From positions 1-64,000 of the forward strand of contig JASJEC010000015.1 of the NCBI GenBank assembly GCA_030064845.1: DNA of 64,000 nt, read 5' to 3'. The stretch is from Kiloniellales bacterium (GTDB taxonomy: Bacteria > Pseudomonadota > Alphaproteobacteria > Kiloniellales > JAKSDN01). The position numbers and the translations under genes were made by a program. The notes below the pieces were generated by a model. The model was given only the letters and a program-made list of their open reading frames with translations. It was not told the DNA's origin and did no database searches. Positions 28,268-37,353 of the stretch are shown here, piece by piece (the first letter of the stretch is position 1; each line of letters opens with the position of its first letter).

Positions 28268-29455
28268 CTACTCCCGACCGCCGGAGTCCCCTGCTCTGAT
28301 CAGCTTGATGTCCTCCTTGGCCGCCCAGGCGTGGATGTCATCGCGTCGCAGCGCGCAGGCCATAAGGTCGGGAAACTGGTCGGGCGTGCAGCCGAAGACC
28401 GGCGCGCCCAGGGCGGCGATCTCGCCAGCCAACCCGGGATCGTAGGAGGGCTGACCCGTGTCGGTCAGGGCGAGCAGCACCACCACGTTGACCCCCATGC
28501 CGATCAGGCGGGCGATCCGGGCGACCAGCTCCCTCGCGTTGCCGCCCTCGTAGAGGTCGGTGATCAGCACCAGGTGCGACTTGGTCGGCCGCTCGATCTT
28601 GTTCTCGCAGTAGGCCACCGCCTGGTTGATGTCGGTCCCGCCGCCGAGCTGGACGCCGAACAGGACCTCGACCGGATCGGCGAGTTCCTCGGTCAGGTCG
28701 ACGATGGCCGTATCGAAGCAGACCAGCTTGGTCTGGACCACGGGCAGCGAGGCCATGACGGCGGCGAAGATCGAGGCGTAGACCACGGAGGTCGCCATGG
28801 AGCCCGATTGGTCGACGCAGAGCACCACCTCGTCCAGGTCGACGATCCGGCGCTGCTGACGCATGAACCCGACCAGCCGCTCGGGGACGATGGTCTCGTG
28901 CTCGGGCTGGTAGTGGCGCAGGTTGGCGCGGATCGTGCGCGGCCAGTCGATGTCGTTGAAGCGCGGCCGGAAAGTGCGCCGCGAGCGGTCGATCGCACCG
29001 CGGATCGCCTCGGCGGTGCGCCGCTCCAGCCGCTCGATCAGCTCGGCGACCACCTTGGCGATGACCTCCCGCGCGGTCTCTTTGGTCTTCTCCGGCATGA
29101 CGCCGCGCAGCGAGACGAGATCGGCGACCAGATTGACGTCGGCCTCGACCGCCGCCAGGAACTCCGGCTCGACCAGCATCTGCCGGAGGCCGAGGCGGTC
29201 GAAGGCGTCCTTCTGCACGACCTGGACCACCGGCGCCGGGAAGAACTCGCGCACGTCGCCCATCCAGCGGGCGACGCTGGGCGCCGAGCGGCCAAGCCCG
29301 CCGCGCTTGTCCTTGCCGTTGCCCTTGCCGTCGCCCGGGCCCGCGCCGTAGAGAGCGCTCAGGCAGTTGGAGAGCCGCTGGTCCCGCTCTGAGAGCGCCT
29401 CTTCCTCGCCCCCCAGGGCGAGGCGCCAGCGGCGCTGCTGTTCCTCATCGGCCAT
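28268..29455 (-). CDS. VWA domain protein of the MoxR/SWIM cassette
   Basis: The 395-residue protein has an N-terminal helical region and a C-terminal von Willebrand factor A domain. The metal-ion-dependent adhesion motif DQSGSMATS is at about residue 213, followed by the downstream GGGTDI Thr and the ITDLYEGG Asp. VWA proteins paired with MoxR ATPases act as metal-dependent adaptors for protein assembly or remodelling. The start overlaps the end of the DUF5682-like gene by 11 bases. It is the last gene of the operon. The partner substrate is unknown. Confidence 0.92.
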   Translation of the reverse strand: MADEEQQRRWRLALGGEEEALSERDQRLSNCLSALYGAGPGDGKGNGKDKRGGLGRSAPSVARWMGDVREFFPAPVVQVVQKDAFDRLGLRQMLVEPEFLAAVEADVNLVADLVSLRGVMPEKTKETAREVIAKVVAELIERLERRTAEAIRGAIDRSRRTFRPRFNDIDWPRTIRANLRHYQPEHETIVPERLVGFMRQQRRIVDLDEVVLCVDQSGSMATSVVYASIFAAVMASLPVVQTKLVCFDTAIVDLTEELADPVEVLFGVQLGGGTDINQAVAYCENKIERPTKSHLVLITDLYEGGNARELVARIARLIGMGVNVVVLLALTDTGQPSYDPGLAGEIAALGAPVFGCTPDQFPDLMACALRRDDIHAWAAKEDIKLIRAGDSGGRE

Positions 29456-31691
29456 CGGCGGCCTCCGCGTTCAGGATCTCGGTGAGCTTGGCAAGGTGGC
29501 GCGGCCAGACCTCGGCGGCGTCCGGCGCCGCGGCCAGGCCGGGCAAGGCGCGTATCGCGCGCCCGAAGAGCGCGTCCAGCAGGTGCCGCCGCTCGCTCCC
29601 GTCGAGGCCGGAGAAAACCCGGCGGAACAGCGGCAGGTACTGAATGAAGGCGTCCTCGTCGAGGCTCATCAGCCAGGTGTCGACACAGTCGCGCAGGCCC
29701 TTGTCGTGGATCAGGCGCTGGCCGGCGCCCTCGAAGAAGCCATCGAAGAAGGCGGCGGCCCCGGCCACCGCCGAGCCGGGCGAGAGCATGCGCCCCAGGA
29801 GGCCGACCGCCTCTTCCGGCGCGATCTCCTCCGCCTCGTAGAGCAAACGGCCCGCAGTCCCCGCGACCAATCGCGCCGCTTGGTCGTCGCCGAGCAGCGT
29901 CTTGAGCGCCCGCGTCCACTGTTCCAGGTCTTCGCCCTCAAGCTCGGCCAAGCGGATCGCGGCATCCGCGGCCCGCACGCAGTCGCGCAGGCTGGACGCG
30001 GCATCGGCGTCCAGATTGCGCGCGGCATAGGGCAAGGCGATGGCGCCCTGAACCGCGATGCGCCGCAGGAGGTCGCCCAGCGACGCCGTGTCCCGCGCCC
30101 GAGCCTCACCGTAGCGCAGGATATCGGCCATGGGCGGCACGGCGGTCAGGAGCTCCACGCCGTCGCTGGTCTGGGCCACGCGCTGGCTCAAGGCCTCGGT
30201 GCCCTTGGCGGCGGCCGTCTCCAGCTGGGCGGTGAGTGCCGAGAGCACCAGGTCTGCGAGCGCGCCGAGGTCGGCCGCCCTGTCGAGGTCGGCTTGGACC
30301 CGCCCGGCCGCCGCCTGCTCTATGGTCGCGCCGAAGACCAGATTCTCGACCAGGCGGACCGCGAATTCCGGCTCCCAGCGCAGCACCCACCGCTCGCGGA
30401 AGGTGCCGCGGCTGCGCCCGACGTCGGAAAGCTTGCCCCAGGGCACGCCGAGCAGGCTAAGGCGGTGCAGCAGAACCGAGCGGAACAGGCCGCTCTCGCT
30501 GCGCAGATCGAGCGCGAGCTCGCGCTCCAGGGCCTCGGGCTTGAGCCGGGCGGCCTTCTGCTGGCGCTGCAGGTCCTCGAGCAGCGGTGCCAGGGGCACC
30601 GCCTCGGGGATCGCGCCGACCTCGGCGCCGACCAGGAGGTCGCGCGCGATGCTTTCCCAGACCAGGGCCTCGCCGAAGCAGAGACAGGCGATCGCCGCGT
30701 CGCACAGCTCCTCGAAACCGGGCGCCGGCCGGCCGCGCAGGGCCGCCAGGCTCTGCCCCAGGCGCTGCGCCTCGATCAGCGAGGCGGTCGAGACCAGGTG
30801 TCCGTTCCCGCGCAGCAGGGCGGCGATCTTGCCGAGCCAGCCGGGAACGATGCGCGCCTGATCGCTGTCCCAGATGTGCGCGCACCAGCCCGGCGCCGTA
30901 ACACCGGCACCGTAGCCGCTGTCGAAGGCCAGCCGCGGCGCGGTCCAGGGCGCCCAGGTCGCCAGGACCTTGCGCTTCTCGGCGCCCTTGAGGAGGGCCT
31001 GGTCGTCCTTGGCCGCGTGCCTCTCCTCGAGCGCCGGCACGTGCCAGGCGCCGCAGACCACCGCGACGGGGCCGCTCGCGGCCTTGGCCGACTTGGCGAT
31101 CTCCAGGCGCATGTGCGCCTCGCGCGCCGCCTCGAAGGCGTCGTCCGGCGGGCGGCCCTCGCGCAGCGCCGCCATGGCATCGGCCACGGCCGCGAAGACC
31201 GGGCCCGGCGCGGGATTCTCCTCGATCACGTCGCGCCACCAGCTCTCGCCGTCCTCGTAGCCGGCGGCGTGGGCGAGCGTCCCGATCGGGTCGCGCAGGA
31301 TCTGCTGGGCCCGATCGGTCGCGGCATCGCCCTCCGGCTCGGCCTCGCCCTCCTCTTCCGGCGGTTTCTTCGGCAGACGCCACCAGGTCGGCAGGTCGAT
31401 GAAGCGCAGCGGTACGCCGCGGGCGACCGCCCAGCAGACGGCCTGGTATTCCGGCGAGAAGCGGGCGAAGGGCCAGAACACCGCCTGGTCCGGCGCATCG
31501 GCCGGGTAGGTCAGGAGCGCGACCGGTGGCACCATCGCCGGATCGGCCAGAAGCGGCAGCAGCTCGGACACGTCCGACGGCCCCTCGATCAGCACCTCGG
31601 CGGGCTCGAGCGCGTCGAGCGCCTGCACCAGCTGGCGCGACGAGCCGGGCCCGTGGTGGCGAATGCCGAAAATATGGACGTCGGCGGCCAA
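29445..31691 (-). CDS. DUF5682-like large protein of the MoxR/VWA cassette
   Basis: A 748-residue protein resembling DUF5682. The conserved N-terminus has FGIRHHGPGSSRQL, VLIEGPSDVSEL and SPEYQAV; the His-rich and IEGP motifs recall the TraB/ChaN/EreA-type fold, a distant resemblance that is inference. A long helical remainder follows (~250-748) without recognisable catalytic motifs. It has no signal peptide or membrane helix, so it is cytosolic. It starts four bases after the MoxR stop and overlaps the VWA start. The biochemical function is unknown; an ATP-powered MoxR-VWA pair may regulate it. Confidence 0.85.
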   Translation of the reverse strand: MAADVHIFGIRHHGPGSSRQLVQALDALEPAEVLIEGPSDVSELLPLLADPAMVPPVALLTYPADAPDQAVFWPFARFSPEYQAVCWAVARGVPLRFIDLPTWWRLPKKPPEEEGEAEPEGDAATDRAQQILRDPIGTLAHAAGYEDGESWWRDVIEENPAPGPVFAAVADAMAALREGRPPDDAFEAAREAHMRLEIAKSAKAASGPVAVVCGAWHVPALEERHAAKDDQALLKGAEKRKVLATWAPWTAPRLAFDSGYGAGVTAPGWCAHIWDSDQARIVPGWLGKIAALLRGNGHLVSTASLIEAQRLGQSLAALRGRPAPGFEELCDAAIACLCFGEALVWESIARDLLVGAEVGAIPEAVPLAPLLEDLQRQQKAARLKPEALERELALDLRSESGLFRSVLLHRLSLLGVPWGKLSDVGRSRGTFRERWVLRWEPEFAVRLVENLVFGATIEQAAAGRVQADLDRAADLGALADLVLSALTAQLETAAAKGTEALSQRVAQTSDGVELLTAVPPMADILRYGEARARDTASLGDLLRRIAVQGAIALPYAARNLDADAASSLRDCVRAADAAIRLAELEGEDLEQWTRALKTLLGDDQAARLVAGTAGRLLYEAEEIAPEEAVGLLGRMLSPGSAVAGAAAFFDGFFEGAGQRLIHDKGLRDCVDTWLMSLDEDAFIQYLPLFRRVFSGLDGSERRHLLDALFGRAIRALPGLAAAPDAAEVWPRHLAKLTEILNAEAADGR

Positions 31692-31695
31692 GGTC

Positions 31696-32775
31696 TCAGA
31701 CCAGATCGGTCATGACGTTGTAGTAGTCGCTATAGTCGCGCCGCTTCTTGAGCACGGTCTCCAGGTACTCCTCGAGGACGACCTTGTCCTGCACCGGGTC
31801 CTTGACGATCGCGCCCAGCATGTTGGGCGCGATGCCCTCGGCGCTCAGCTTGCCGCCGTCGAAGAACGCGGCCTGACTGAGGCCGCCGACCATGACGGCG
31901 ATCGCCTCGGCGGTCGAAAGGTTGCCGGTCGGGGTCTTCAGGGCGACCTTGCCGTCCAGGGTCTCGCCGCCGCGCAGCTCGCGGAAGATCGCGATCACCC
32001 GGGCGACCTCCTCGGCCACGTTCTTCGGCGCGGGCAGCTCCAGGGTCGCGGCCATCTCTCCGACCCGCCTGGTGACGATGGCGATCTCCTGGTCCATGTC
32101 GTCGGGCAGCGGCAGCACGACCACGTTGAAGCGGCGCTTCAGCGCCGAGGAGAGCTCGTTCACGCCCTTGTCCCGGTTGTTGGCCGTAGCGATCAGGTTG
32201 AAGCCGCGCGCGGCATAGACCGAGTCGTTCAATTCGGGGATCGGCAGCATCTTCTCAGACAGCACCGTGATCAGCGTGTCCTGCACGTCGGAGCCCATGC
32301 GGGTCAGCTCCTCCATGCGGCAGAGGCTGCCGGACTCCATGGCGCGGAACAGCGGCGTCGGCACCAGGGCTTCGCGGCTCGGCCCCTTGGCCAGGAGCTG
32401 GGCGTAGTTCCAGCCGTAGCGGATCTGGTTCTCGTCGGTCCCGGCGGTGCACTGGATCACCAGCGTGGAATCGCCGCTGATCGCGGCGGCCAGGTGTTCC
32501 GAGACCCAGGACTTCGCGGTGCCGGGCACGCCGAGCAGGAGCAGCGCCCGGTCGGTCGCCAGGGTCGCCACCGCGGTCTCGATCAGCCGCCGGTCGCCGA
32601 CGTACTTTGCGCTGATCTCCGCCCCGTTCGGCGCCTTGCCGCCCATCAGGTAGGTCACGACGGCCTGGGGCGACAGTGCCCAGCCGGTCGGCTTGGGCGC
32701 GTCGTCGCCAGCCTTCAGGGCTTCCAGGTCGGCGGCATAGGACTGTTCGGCGGGCAGGCGCAGAACCTCAGTCAT
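31696..32775 (-). CDS. MoxR-type AAA+ ATPase
   Basis: A 359-residue AAA+ ATPase. Walker A is GVPGTAKS (residues 82-89). The Walker B position reads LCRMEEL (~152-157), with Glu in place of the usual Asp before the catalytic Glu. Sensor 1 is ATANNRDKGVNE and the Arg finger is in ALKRRF. MoxR ATPases are chaperone-like remodelling machines that work with VWA proteins, and a VWA gene closes this operon. The start overlaps the end of the DUF5691-like gene by eight bases. Whether the changed Walker B still hydrolyses ATP cannot be judged here, but a conservative Asp-to-Glu change may be tolerated. Confidence 0.93.
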   Translation of the reverse strand: MTEVLRLPAEQSYAADLEALKAGDDAPKPTGWALSPQAVVTYLMGGKAPNGAEISAKYVGDRRLIETAVATLATDRALLLLGVPGTAKSWVSEHLAAAISGDSTLVIQCTAGTDENQIRYGWNYAQLLAKGPSREALVPTPLFRAMESGSLCRMEELTRMGSDVQDTLITVLSEKMLPIPELNDSVYAARGFNLIATANNRDKGVNELSSALKRRFNVVVLPLPDDMDQEIAIVTRRVGEMAATLELPAPKNVAEEVARVIAIFRELRGGETLDGKVALKTPTGNLSTAEAIAVMVGGLSQAAFFDGGKLSAEGIAPNMLGAIVKDPVQDKVVLEEYLETVLKKRRDYSDYYNVMTDLV

Positions 32776-34204
32776 GGTCGGATCTCCGTTCCAGGGCGGC
32801 GTTCAGATGCAGAAGGTCGAGTTGGGGGTCGACGGACATCATGCCGGCAGCCGTCACTTGCTCGAGCAGCTTGGCAGCGGCGGACTGGTCGGCCAGCAGG
32901 CCGAGATTGACGAGGCCCTCGGTCAGTAGCGCCTCCTCCTGGCGGCGCTTACCCTGATCGTCGGCCAGCACCTTCTTGAGATTGTCCAGGAAGGCCCGGT
33001 GGGCCGGCGCGGCCTCGATCTCCCTTGCCGTCGCAAGACCGAGCCGCTCGCCGGCGCAGGCCACCGAAGCCTCGAAGGTCAGCTCGTCCCTGGTAATGAA
33101 CTCCGCGGCGACGTCGCGCCGCGCGGTCTCGTCCAGGCGGGCGACCAGCGGCAGGAGGATCAACAGTGAACCGGTAAAGTCGCCGAGCAGGTGATCGAGA
33201 CAGGGGCGCTGCACCGCGTCTGACCCGGTCTGGGCGACCATGGACACGAATTCAATGGTTGCCTCGGTATCGCGGGTCGGCCTCCAGACCCGGACCAGGT
33301 CGAGCTCGCTCATCTCCAGCGCCGCCGCCAGCCCGGACAGTGTCAGGGTGTCGAAGAGCTGCCGTCGCCGGTTCCGCTGGGCGTTGGTCTTGAGCTTCTT
33401 TGCACTGACCGTCTTGCCGCGGTCCAGCAGGCCGGAAGAGCCTACCTTGAGAAACTCCGCGAGTTCCACGACGCTCTCGTCGGCGTCCTCGATCCGCCCC
33501 AGTCGGGCCAGCAGGCGGGCGGCAAGTTCCTTGACCTTGCCCGAGCGGTCCGCGGCCAGACCCTCCAGGTAGGGCACGTCGATCTCCGACAGCCCGACCG
33601 CGAAGAGCTCAACGACGCGCAGCCGCTGGTCGGCCTTCAGTTCCGCTCCCTTGGCGACGATCAGCGCGGCTGCCGCCGACGGATCCTTGACGCGCAGCGC
33701 GCGCAGGGCAGCGCGCCGCTCCGCCGGCCACCAGAGGTCCCAGTTCTCCTCGGTCAATTCCTCCTGCGGGCTCTTGGCCTCCTGCGACGTCTGCCAGGCG
33801 ATCCAGGGGCCATAGACCGCCGGCGTCCCCTCGTCGTTGGCGTCCGGCATCCAATCCGCCGGATGCGCCACGTAGCCGCGCCCGGCCAGAAGCGCGAGAA
33901 GGGCGGACATCTGCTCCTTGCTCGGCTTCAGCGAGCCGAGCACACGGCGAAACCGGGCCCGCGCCGGCGCCGGGAGGCAGGGCAAGGACAGGGAAGGCAA
34001 GCCCGGACTGGGCGTCAGCTCGGCACTGGGCACGGGGCGGAAACCGATCTGCGAGGCCTGCCCGACGAGAACCACGAGACGCAGCTCGGCATCGCCGTCG
34101 GCGCCGACAATCGGCTGCCATTCCGGCGGGACCTGGCCGGCGGCGGCGCCGCCGATCAGCCAGCGCGCCTTGATCCGGGACAGATGGCTCTCGAGATCCT
34201 GCAC
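32768..34204 (-). CDS. DUF5691-like helical-repeat protein of the MoxR/VWA cassette
   Basis: A ~478-residue soluble protein resembling DUF5691, mostly helical and Leu/Ala-rich, with HEAT-like stretches such as YLEGLAADRSGKVKELAARL and LARLDETARRDVAAEFI. The GTG start at 34204 is chosen because it follows the SWIM stop by a single base and has GAGGG upstream; the open frame extends 49 codons further into the SWIM gene without support. Possible role: scaffold or adaptor that presents client proteins to the MoxR ATPase (inference). No catalytic motif was seen. Confidence 0.8.
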   Translation of the reverse strand: MQDLESHLSRIKARWLIGGAAAGQVPPEWQPIVGADGDAELRLVVLVGQASQIGFRPVPSAELTPSPGLPSLSLPCLPAPARARFRRVLGSLKPSKEQMSALLALLAGRGYVAHPADWMPDANDEGTPAVYGPWIAWQTSQEAKSPQEELTEENWDLWWPAERRAALRALRVKDPSAAAALIVAKGAELKADQRLRVVELFAVGLSEIDVPYLEGLAADRSGKVKELAARLLARLGRIEDADESVVELAEFLKVGSSGLLDRGKTVSAKKLKTNAQRNRRRQLFDTLTLSGLAAALEMSELDLVRVWRPTRDTEATIEFVSMVAQTGSDAVQRPCLDHLLGDFTGSLLILLPLVARLDETARRDVAAEFITRDELTFEASVACAGERLGLATAREIEAAPAHRAFLDNLKKVLADDQGKRRQEEALLTEGLVNLGLLADQSAAAKLLEQVTAAGMMSVDPQLDLLHLNAALERRSDHD

Positions 34205-34205
34205 G

Positions 34206-35597
34206 TCAGCCCTCGAAGGAAAGCCGGCCCCAGTCGCTCTGGCCGGCGAGCAGAGTGAGGCGGGTTCCGGTCCAGATGCCGGCCGCACCGGAAAGGTCCA
34301 CGCCGAGAGCGACCGTTGGCGCCGCTTCGGCGAGCGGCAGGGTCGCGCCACCCTCGGCGGCGCGCCACCACTGCTGTCCCGAGGGCTCGGAACAGATCCG
34401 GCCTGCCGGCAGGAGAAGCGGGGCGCTCAGGCTCCAGGGCGCCGATTCCAGGGCCGCGGCGTAGCCCGCCAGGGGATCGGCGCCGGCCGCGTTGCACCAG
34501 GGCTTGGCCGCGCCGTTCGCCGGTTCGCGGCTGACGATGATGGCGCGCAGCGGCGTTGCGGCACGATAGAAGGCGAGCTCCGCCGAGAACTGCTCGCCAG
34601 CGGAAAAGGCGCCGCCGCGCCGCCCGGTCGCCGCGGGAAAGAAGTCGAGCAGCAGGGCGAATCGCTGGGGACCCTCGTCCAGGTTGAGCAGCCACGTCGC
34701 CTGACTGATCAGGCCGTCGCGCAGGGTGGTCACCTCTTCGCCCAGGACCTCCCAAGTCGCGCTGACCCGGCGCGCCTCGGAGTCCTCGAGAACCTGTTCG
34801 CGGGTCTCGCCCGTCGCCACGCTCCGGCGCAGTTCCGGGTCGTCCGGCGCCGCGCGCCAGGCGCGGGCGAGCAGCACCAGTTTTCCCAGCTCGCTGATCG
34901 CGGCGTCGGGCCTCTGTTCGGCCGGCAGGGCGAGAAGGCGGGCCGGCATCTCGTCGATCCGGCTGGCCAGGGCGGCCGCCTTGGCGTCGACCAGGCGGGC
35001 GGCGATCCGGCGGCAGCGCTCGGTCGACTCCGCGAGGAAGCCGTTCAGCCCGGTCCGGAGCTGATCGGCGATCCACTGCTCCATGTCCTCTGTCGCGGCC
35101 AGGATCGAGCGGCGGGTCGCCGCCGCGCGCTTCTCCGCCGCCGCCTTGCGCCGCGCCTCGGCCTTGGGATCGGGCGCCGCCGGCGCCTCGGCCGCGGCGG
35201 CCGCGGTCAGGCTCTTGGCCGGACCCGCCTTGGATTCCTTCTTGCTCTCGGGCTTGGCGCCGCCCTTTCGGCGGCGCCCGAGCCAGTCGGTCACCCACTC
35301 GGGGATTTCCTCCGGACTGAAGGCGCCGGCCTCCTCGGCGTACATCCACATGAGGGCAAGAACGTGCTTGCAGGGGAACTTGCGCGACGGGCAGGTGCAC
35401 TTGTAGCCCTGGTCGGAGGTGTCGGCCATCACCCGATAGGGATTGGCGCCCGAGCCCTGGCACTCGCCCCAGATCAGGGCGCCGCCCTCCTCGCGCGCGC
35501 GCAGCGGCCACTTGGCCGGCTTCATCAGCTTCGAAGCGGCCTTCAGCGACGGCTGATCCGGCGCCAGCGCCTCGACGGTGGAGAGTGTCAGGCCCAT
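34206..35597 (-). CDS. SWIM zinc-finger protein of the MoxR/VWA cassette
   Basis: A 463-residue protein with a SWIM zinc finger near the N-terminus: Cys67-x-Cys69-x6-Cys76-x-His78 (CTCPSRKFPCKH). SWIM fingers bind DNA or proteins. An Ala/Lys-rich linker (~110-160) follows, then a long domain without clear motifs. It is the first gene of the five-gene operon and sets its promoter upstream of 35597. The ATG has no strong ribosome binding site. Together with the neighbours it likely gives target recognition for the ATPase module; this is inference. Confidence 0.88.
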   Translation of the reverse strand: MGLTLSTVEALAPDQPSLKAASKLMKPAKWPLRAREEGGALIWGECQGSGANPYRVMADTSDQGYKCTCPSRKFPCKHVLALMWMYAEEAGAFSPEEIPEWVTDWLGRRRKGGAKPESKKESKAGPAKSLTAAAAAEAPAAPDPKAEARRKAAAEKRAAATRRSILAATEDMEQWIADQLRTGLNGFLAESTERCRRIAARLVDAKAAALASRIDEMPARLLALPAEQRPDAAISELGKLVLLARAWRAAPDDPELRRSVATGETREQVLEDSEARRVSATWEVLGEEVTTLRDGLISQATWLLNLDEGPQRFALLLDFFPAATGRRGGAFSAGEQFSAELAFYRAATPLRAIIVSREPANGAAKPWCNAAGADPLAGYAAALESAPWSLSAPLLLPAGRICSEPSGQQWWRAAEGGATLPLAEAAPTVALGVDLSGAAGIWTGTRLTLLAGQSDWGRLSFEG

Positions 35598-35982
35598 TCG
35601 ATCGACCGGAGAACCCGGATGAGGAGGTCGCGCAAGAAAATGCCCTGAGCCGATAGTGCCGAAGTTGCGTTACCAAATTGCTTCGCCGGGGAAGGCCATG
35701 CGGGCGGGAACACCGGGACGGAAGGCCGGTCTGCCGGGCCTCGATCACGCCCCTGGCCGCGTCGGTCGACGGCACGCGAATGATTTTCTCGCCTTTGTTT
35801 AAGGCTTGCTCAACACCCTCGCGCTTCACTCCAGGGCAGGATTCCGTCCTTCAGGCCGAGGCGCTGAAACGGGCCGGCGCGGCGGGCTCAGCCCCTCGTG
35901 ACCGCCCCTCTCTCGACACCGCCCGCGTGATCGAAGCGCCGACCGGAACCCTCGAGGGACAACCAATCCGCCGGAGGGTGTC
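35598..35982. other. Divergent intergenic region before SWIM operon and arylsulfotransferase gene
   Basis: This 385-base stretch must hold the promoters of the five-gene operon (minus) and of the arylsulfotransferase-like gene (plus). It contains copy 2 of the 58-bp repeat and no convincing coding sequence or RNA. No strong -35/-10 pair was identified. Confidence 0.5.
35809..35866 (+). repeat. 58-bp dispersed repeat, copy 2
   Basis: Direct-orientation match (four differences in 58) to 28207-28264. The flanks of the two copies do not match, so the unit is discrete. With the other copy it brackets the whole five-gene SWIM-to-VWA operon. Confidence 0.85.
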
Positions 35983-37329
35983 TTGCGGAAGAGCATGGAG
36001 AAGATAACGTCGCATATCTCGGCGGTTCTGCTCGCGTTCATCGTGTTCTTCGGGGCGGGCATGTACTCGGGCGCCGAGAAGAACTTCGCCTATCAGGCTT
36101 ACAAGGCCTTGAGCGAGAACCTGGGCCTCGTGCTCTTGGAGGTCGCGGTCTTCGCGCCGGAAGGCGTGCCGACGCACTTTCGTCAGCCGGCCCGCGACGC
36201 GGGAAGCGGCGTCACGGTCAACGAAATGTCGGACGACGGCAGCCTCGTTTTCATGTCGGGGTTCTTCGACGGCGGCAACGAACTGCGGCTGATCCGACGC
36301 GACGGCACGCCGGTGGCCCGATGGCCGGTCCGCTTCTCGGAGCACTTCCCGGACACCTCGCATCTCAAGTACCCGCCCCAGAGGGATCTCAACACCGATC
36401 TCCACGGCGCCTTGCTGCACCCCGACGGATCGGTGGTCTTCAATTACGAGTACAACGGCACCGTCAAGCTGTCGCGCTGCGGCGAGGTGGTTTGGACGCT
36501 CGCCCACCCGACGCACCACTCGATCGAGAGATCCGAGAACGGCGGATACTGGATCCCGGGGCGCGCTTTTGTCGGGCCGGAGGAGAGCGCCAAGTTTCCG
36601 CCCTTCACCATCGGCGACGAGGACCTCATCCTGAAGGTCTCGGACGACGGCGAGATCCTGCTGCAGAAGTCGATCCCCGAGATCCTCTACGAGAACGGCC
36701 TCGAGACGGTCTTGACCGCGTCCGGCATCAATTTTCGCACCGGCCTTGCGTGGGGCAAGGAGCTCGTCCACGCCAACAAGATCGGGGAGCTGCCCCAGGC
36801 GATCGCCGACGCCTTCCCGGACTTCGACGCGGGCGACCTGGTGGTCTCGCTTCGGGCCTTCAACCTTGTCTTCGTCGTCGATCCCGACGATTGGAAGATC
36901 AAGTGGAACAGCGTCGGGCCCTGGCGTCGGCAGCACGACCCGGAGTTCAACCCGGACGGCACGATCACGGTTTTCAACAACAACGTCTATCGGAACGCCC
37001 TGGGCCCGCAAGACCTGGCCCGGCTGGACGTCCCCAGGGACAGCAATATCGTGAGGGTCGACCCCGCGACCGGCGTGTCGGAGGTGGCCTACGGCCAGCG
37101 GCCCGGCGAGGAATTCCTGACGGTCATCCGCGGCAAGCACGAAACCCTGCCGGGCGGCGGCTTCCTGATCACCGAGTTCGAAGCGGGGCGCGTGTTCGAG
37201 GTCGACGCCGAGCGCAGGATCGTCTGGGAATACATCAACCGCTACGACGAGGACGAGGTTCTCGAGGTCACCGAGGCCCGGGTCTACCCGGCCTCCTTCT
37301 TCACGGTGCAGGACTGGCGCTGCCCCTAG
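35983..37329 (+). CDS. Arylsulfotransferase (ASST)-like family protein
   Basis: The 448-residue protein starts with a membrane or signal segment (residues ~10-28) followed by a beta-propeller-like region with DLHGALLHPDGSVVFNYEYNG, HPTHHSIERSENGGYWIPGR (each a characteristic blade of the ASST/Arylsulfotran_2 family) and FNNNVYRNALG. Family enzymes move sulfate between phenols in the periplasm, without PAPS, using a catalytic His; the HHS motif here is a candidate. A TTG start at 35983 is chosen since GGAGGG lies just upstream; ATG 35995 is too far from it. It is convergent with a cytosolic sulfotransferase operon. Confidence 0.8.
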   Translation: MRKSMEKITSHISAVLLAFIVFFGAGMYSGAEKNFAYQAYKALSENLGLVLLEVAVFAPEGVPTHFRQPARDAGSGVTVNEMSDDGSLVFMSGFFDGGNELRLIRRDGTPVARWPVRFSEHFPDTSHLKYPPQRDLNTDLHGALLHPDGSVVFNYEYNGTVKLSRCGEVVWTLAHPTHHSIERSENGGYWIPGRAFVGPEESAKFPPFTIGDEDLILKVSDDGEILLQKSIPEILYENGLETVLTASGINFRTGLAWGKELVHANKIGELPQAIADAFPDFDAGDLVVSLRAFNLVFVVDPDDWKIKWNSVGPWRRQHDPEFNPDGTITVFNNNVYRNALGPQDLARLDVPRDSNIVRVDPATGVSEVAYGQRPGEEFLTVIRGKHETLPGGGFLITEFEAGRVFEVDAERRIVWEYINRYDEDEVLEVTEARVYPASFFTVQDWRCP

Positions 37330-37353
37330 AGCGGATGGTGATCAACTCGTGAC

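Noticed and set aside
29367-31715. 782-codon plus-strand frame opposite the DUF5682-like gene
   Set aside because: The opposite strand encodes a protein with family motifs and operon overlaps on both sides; the plus product has no recognisable domain.
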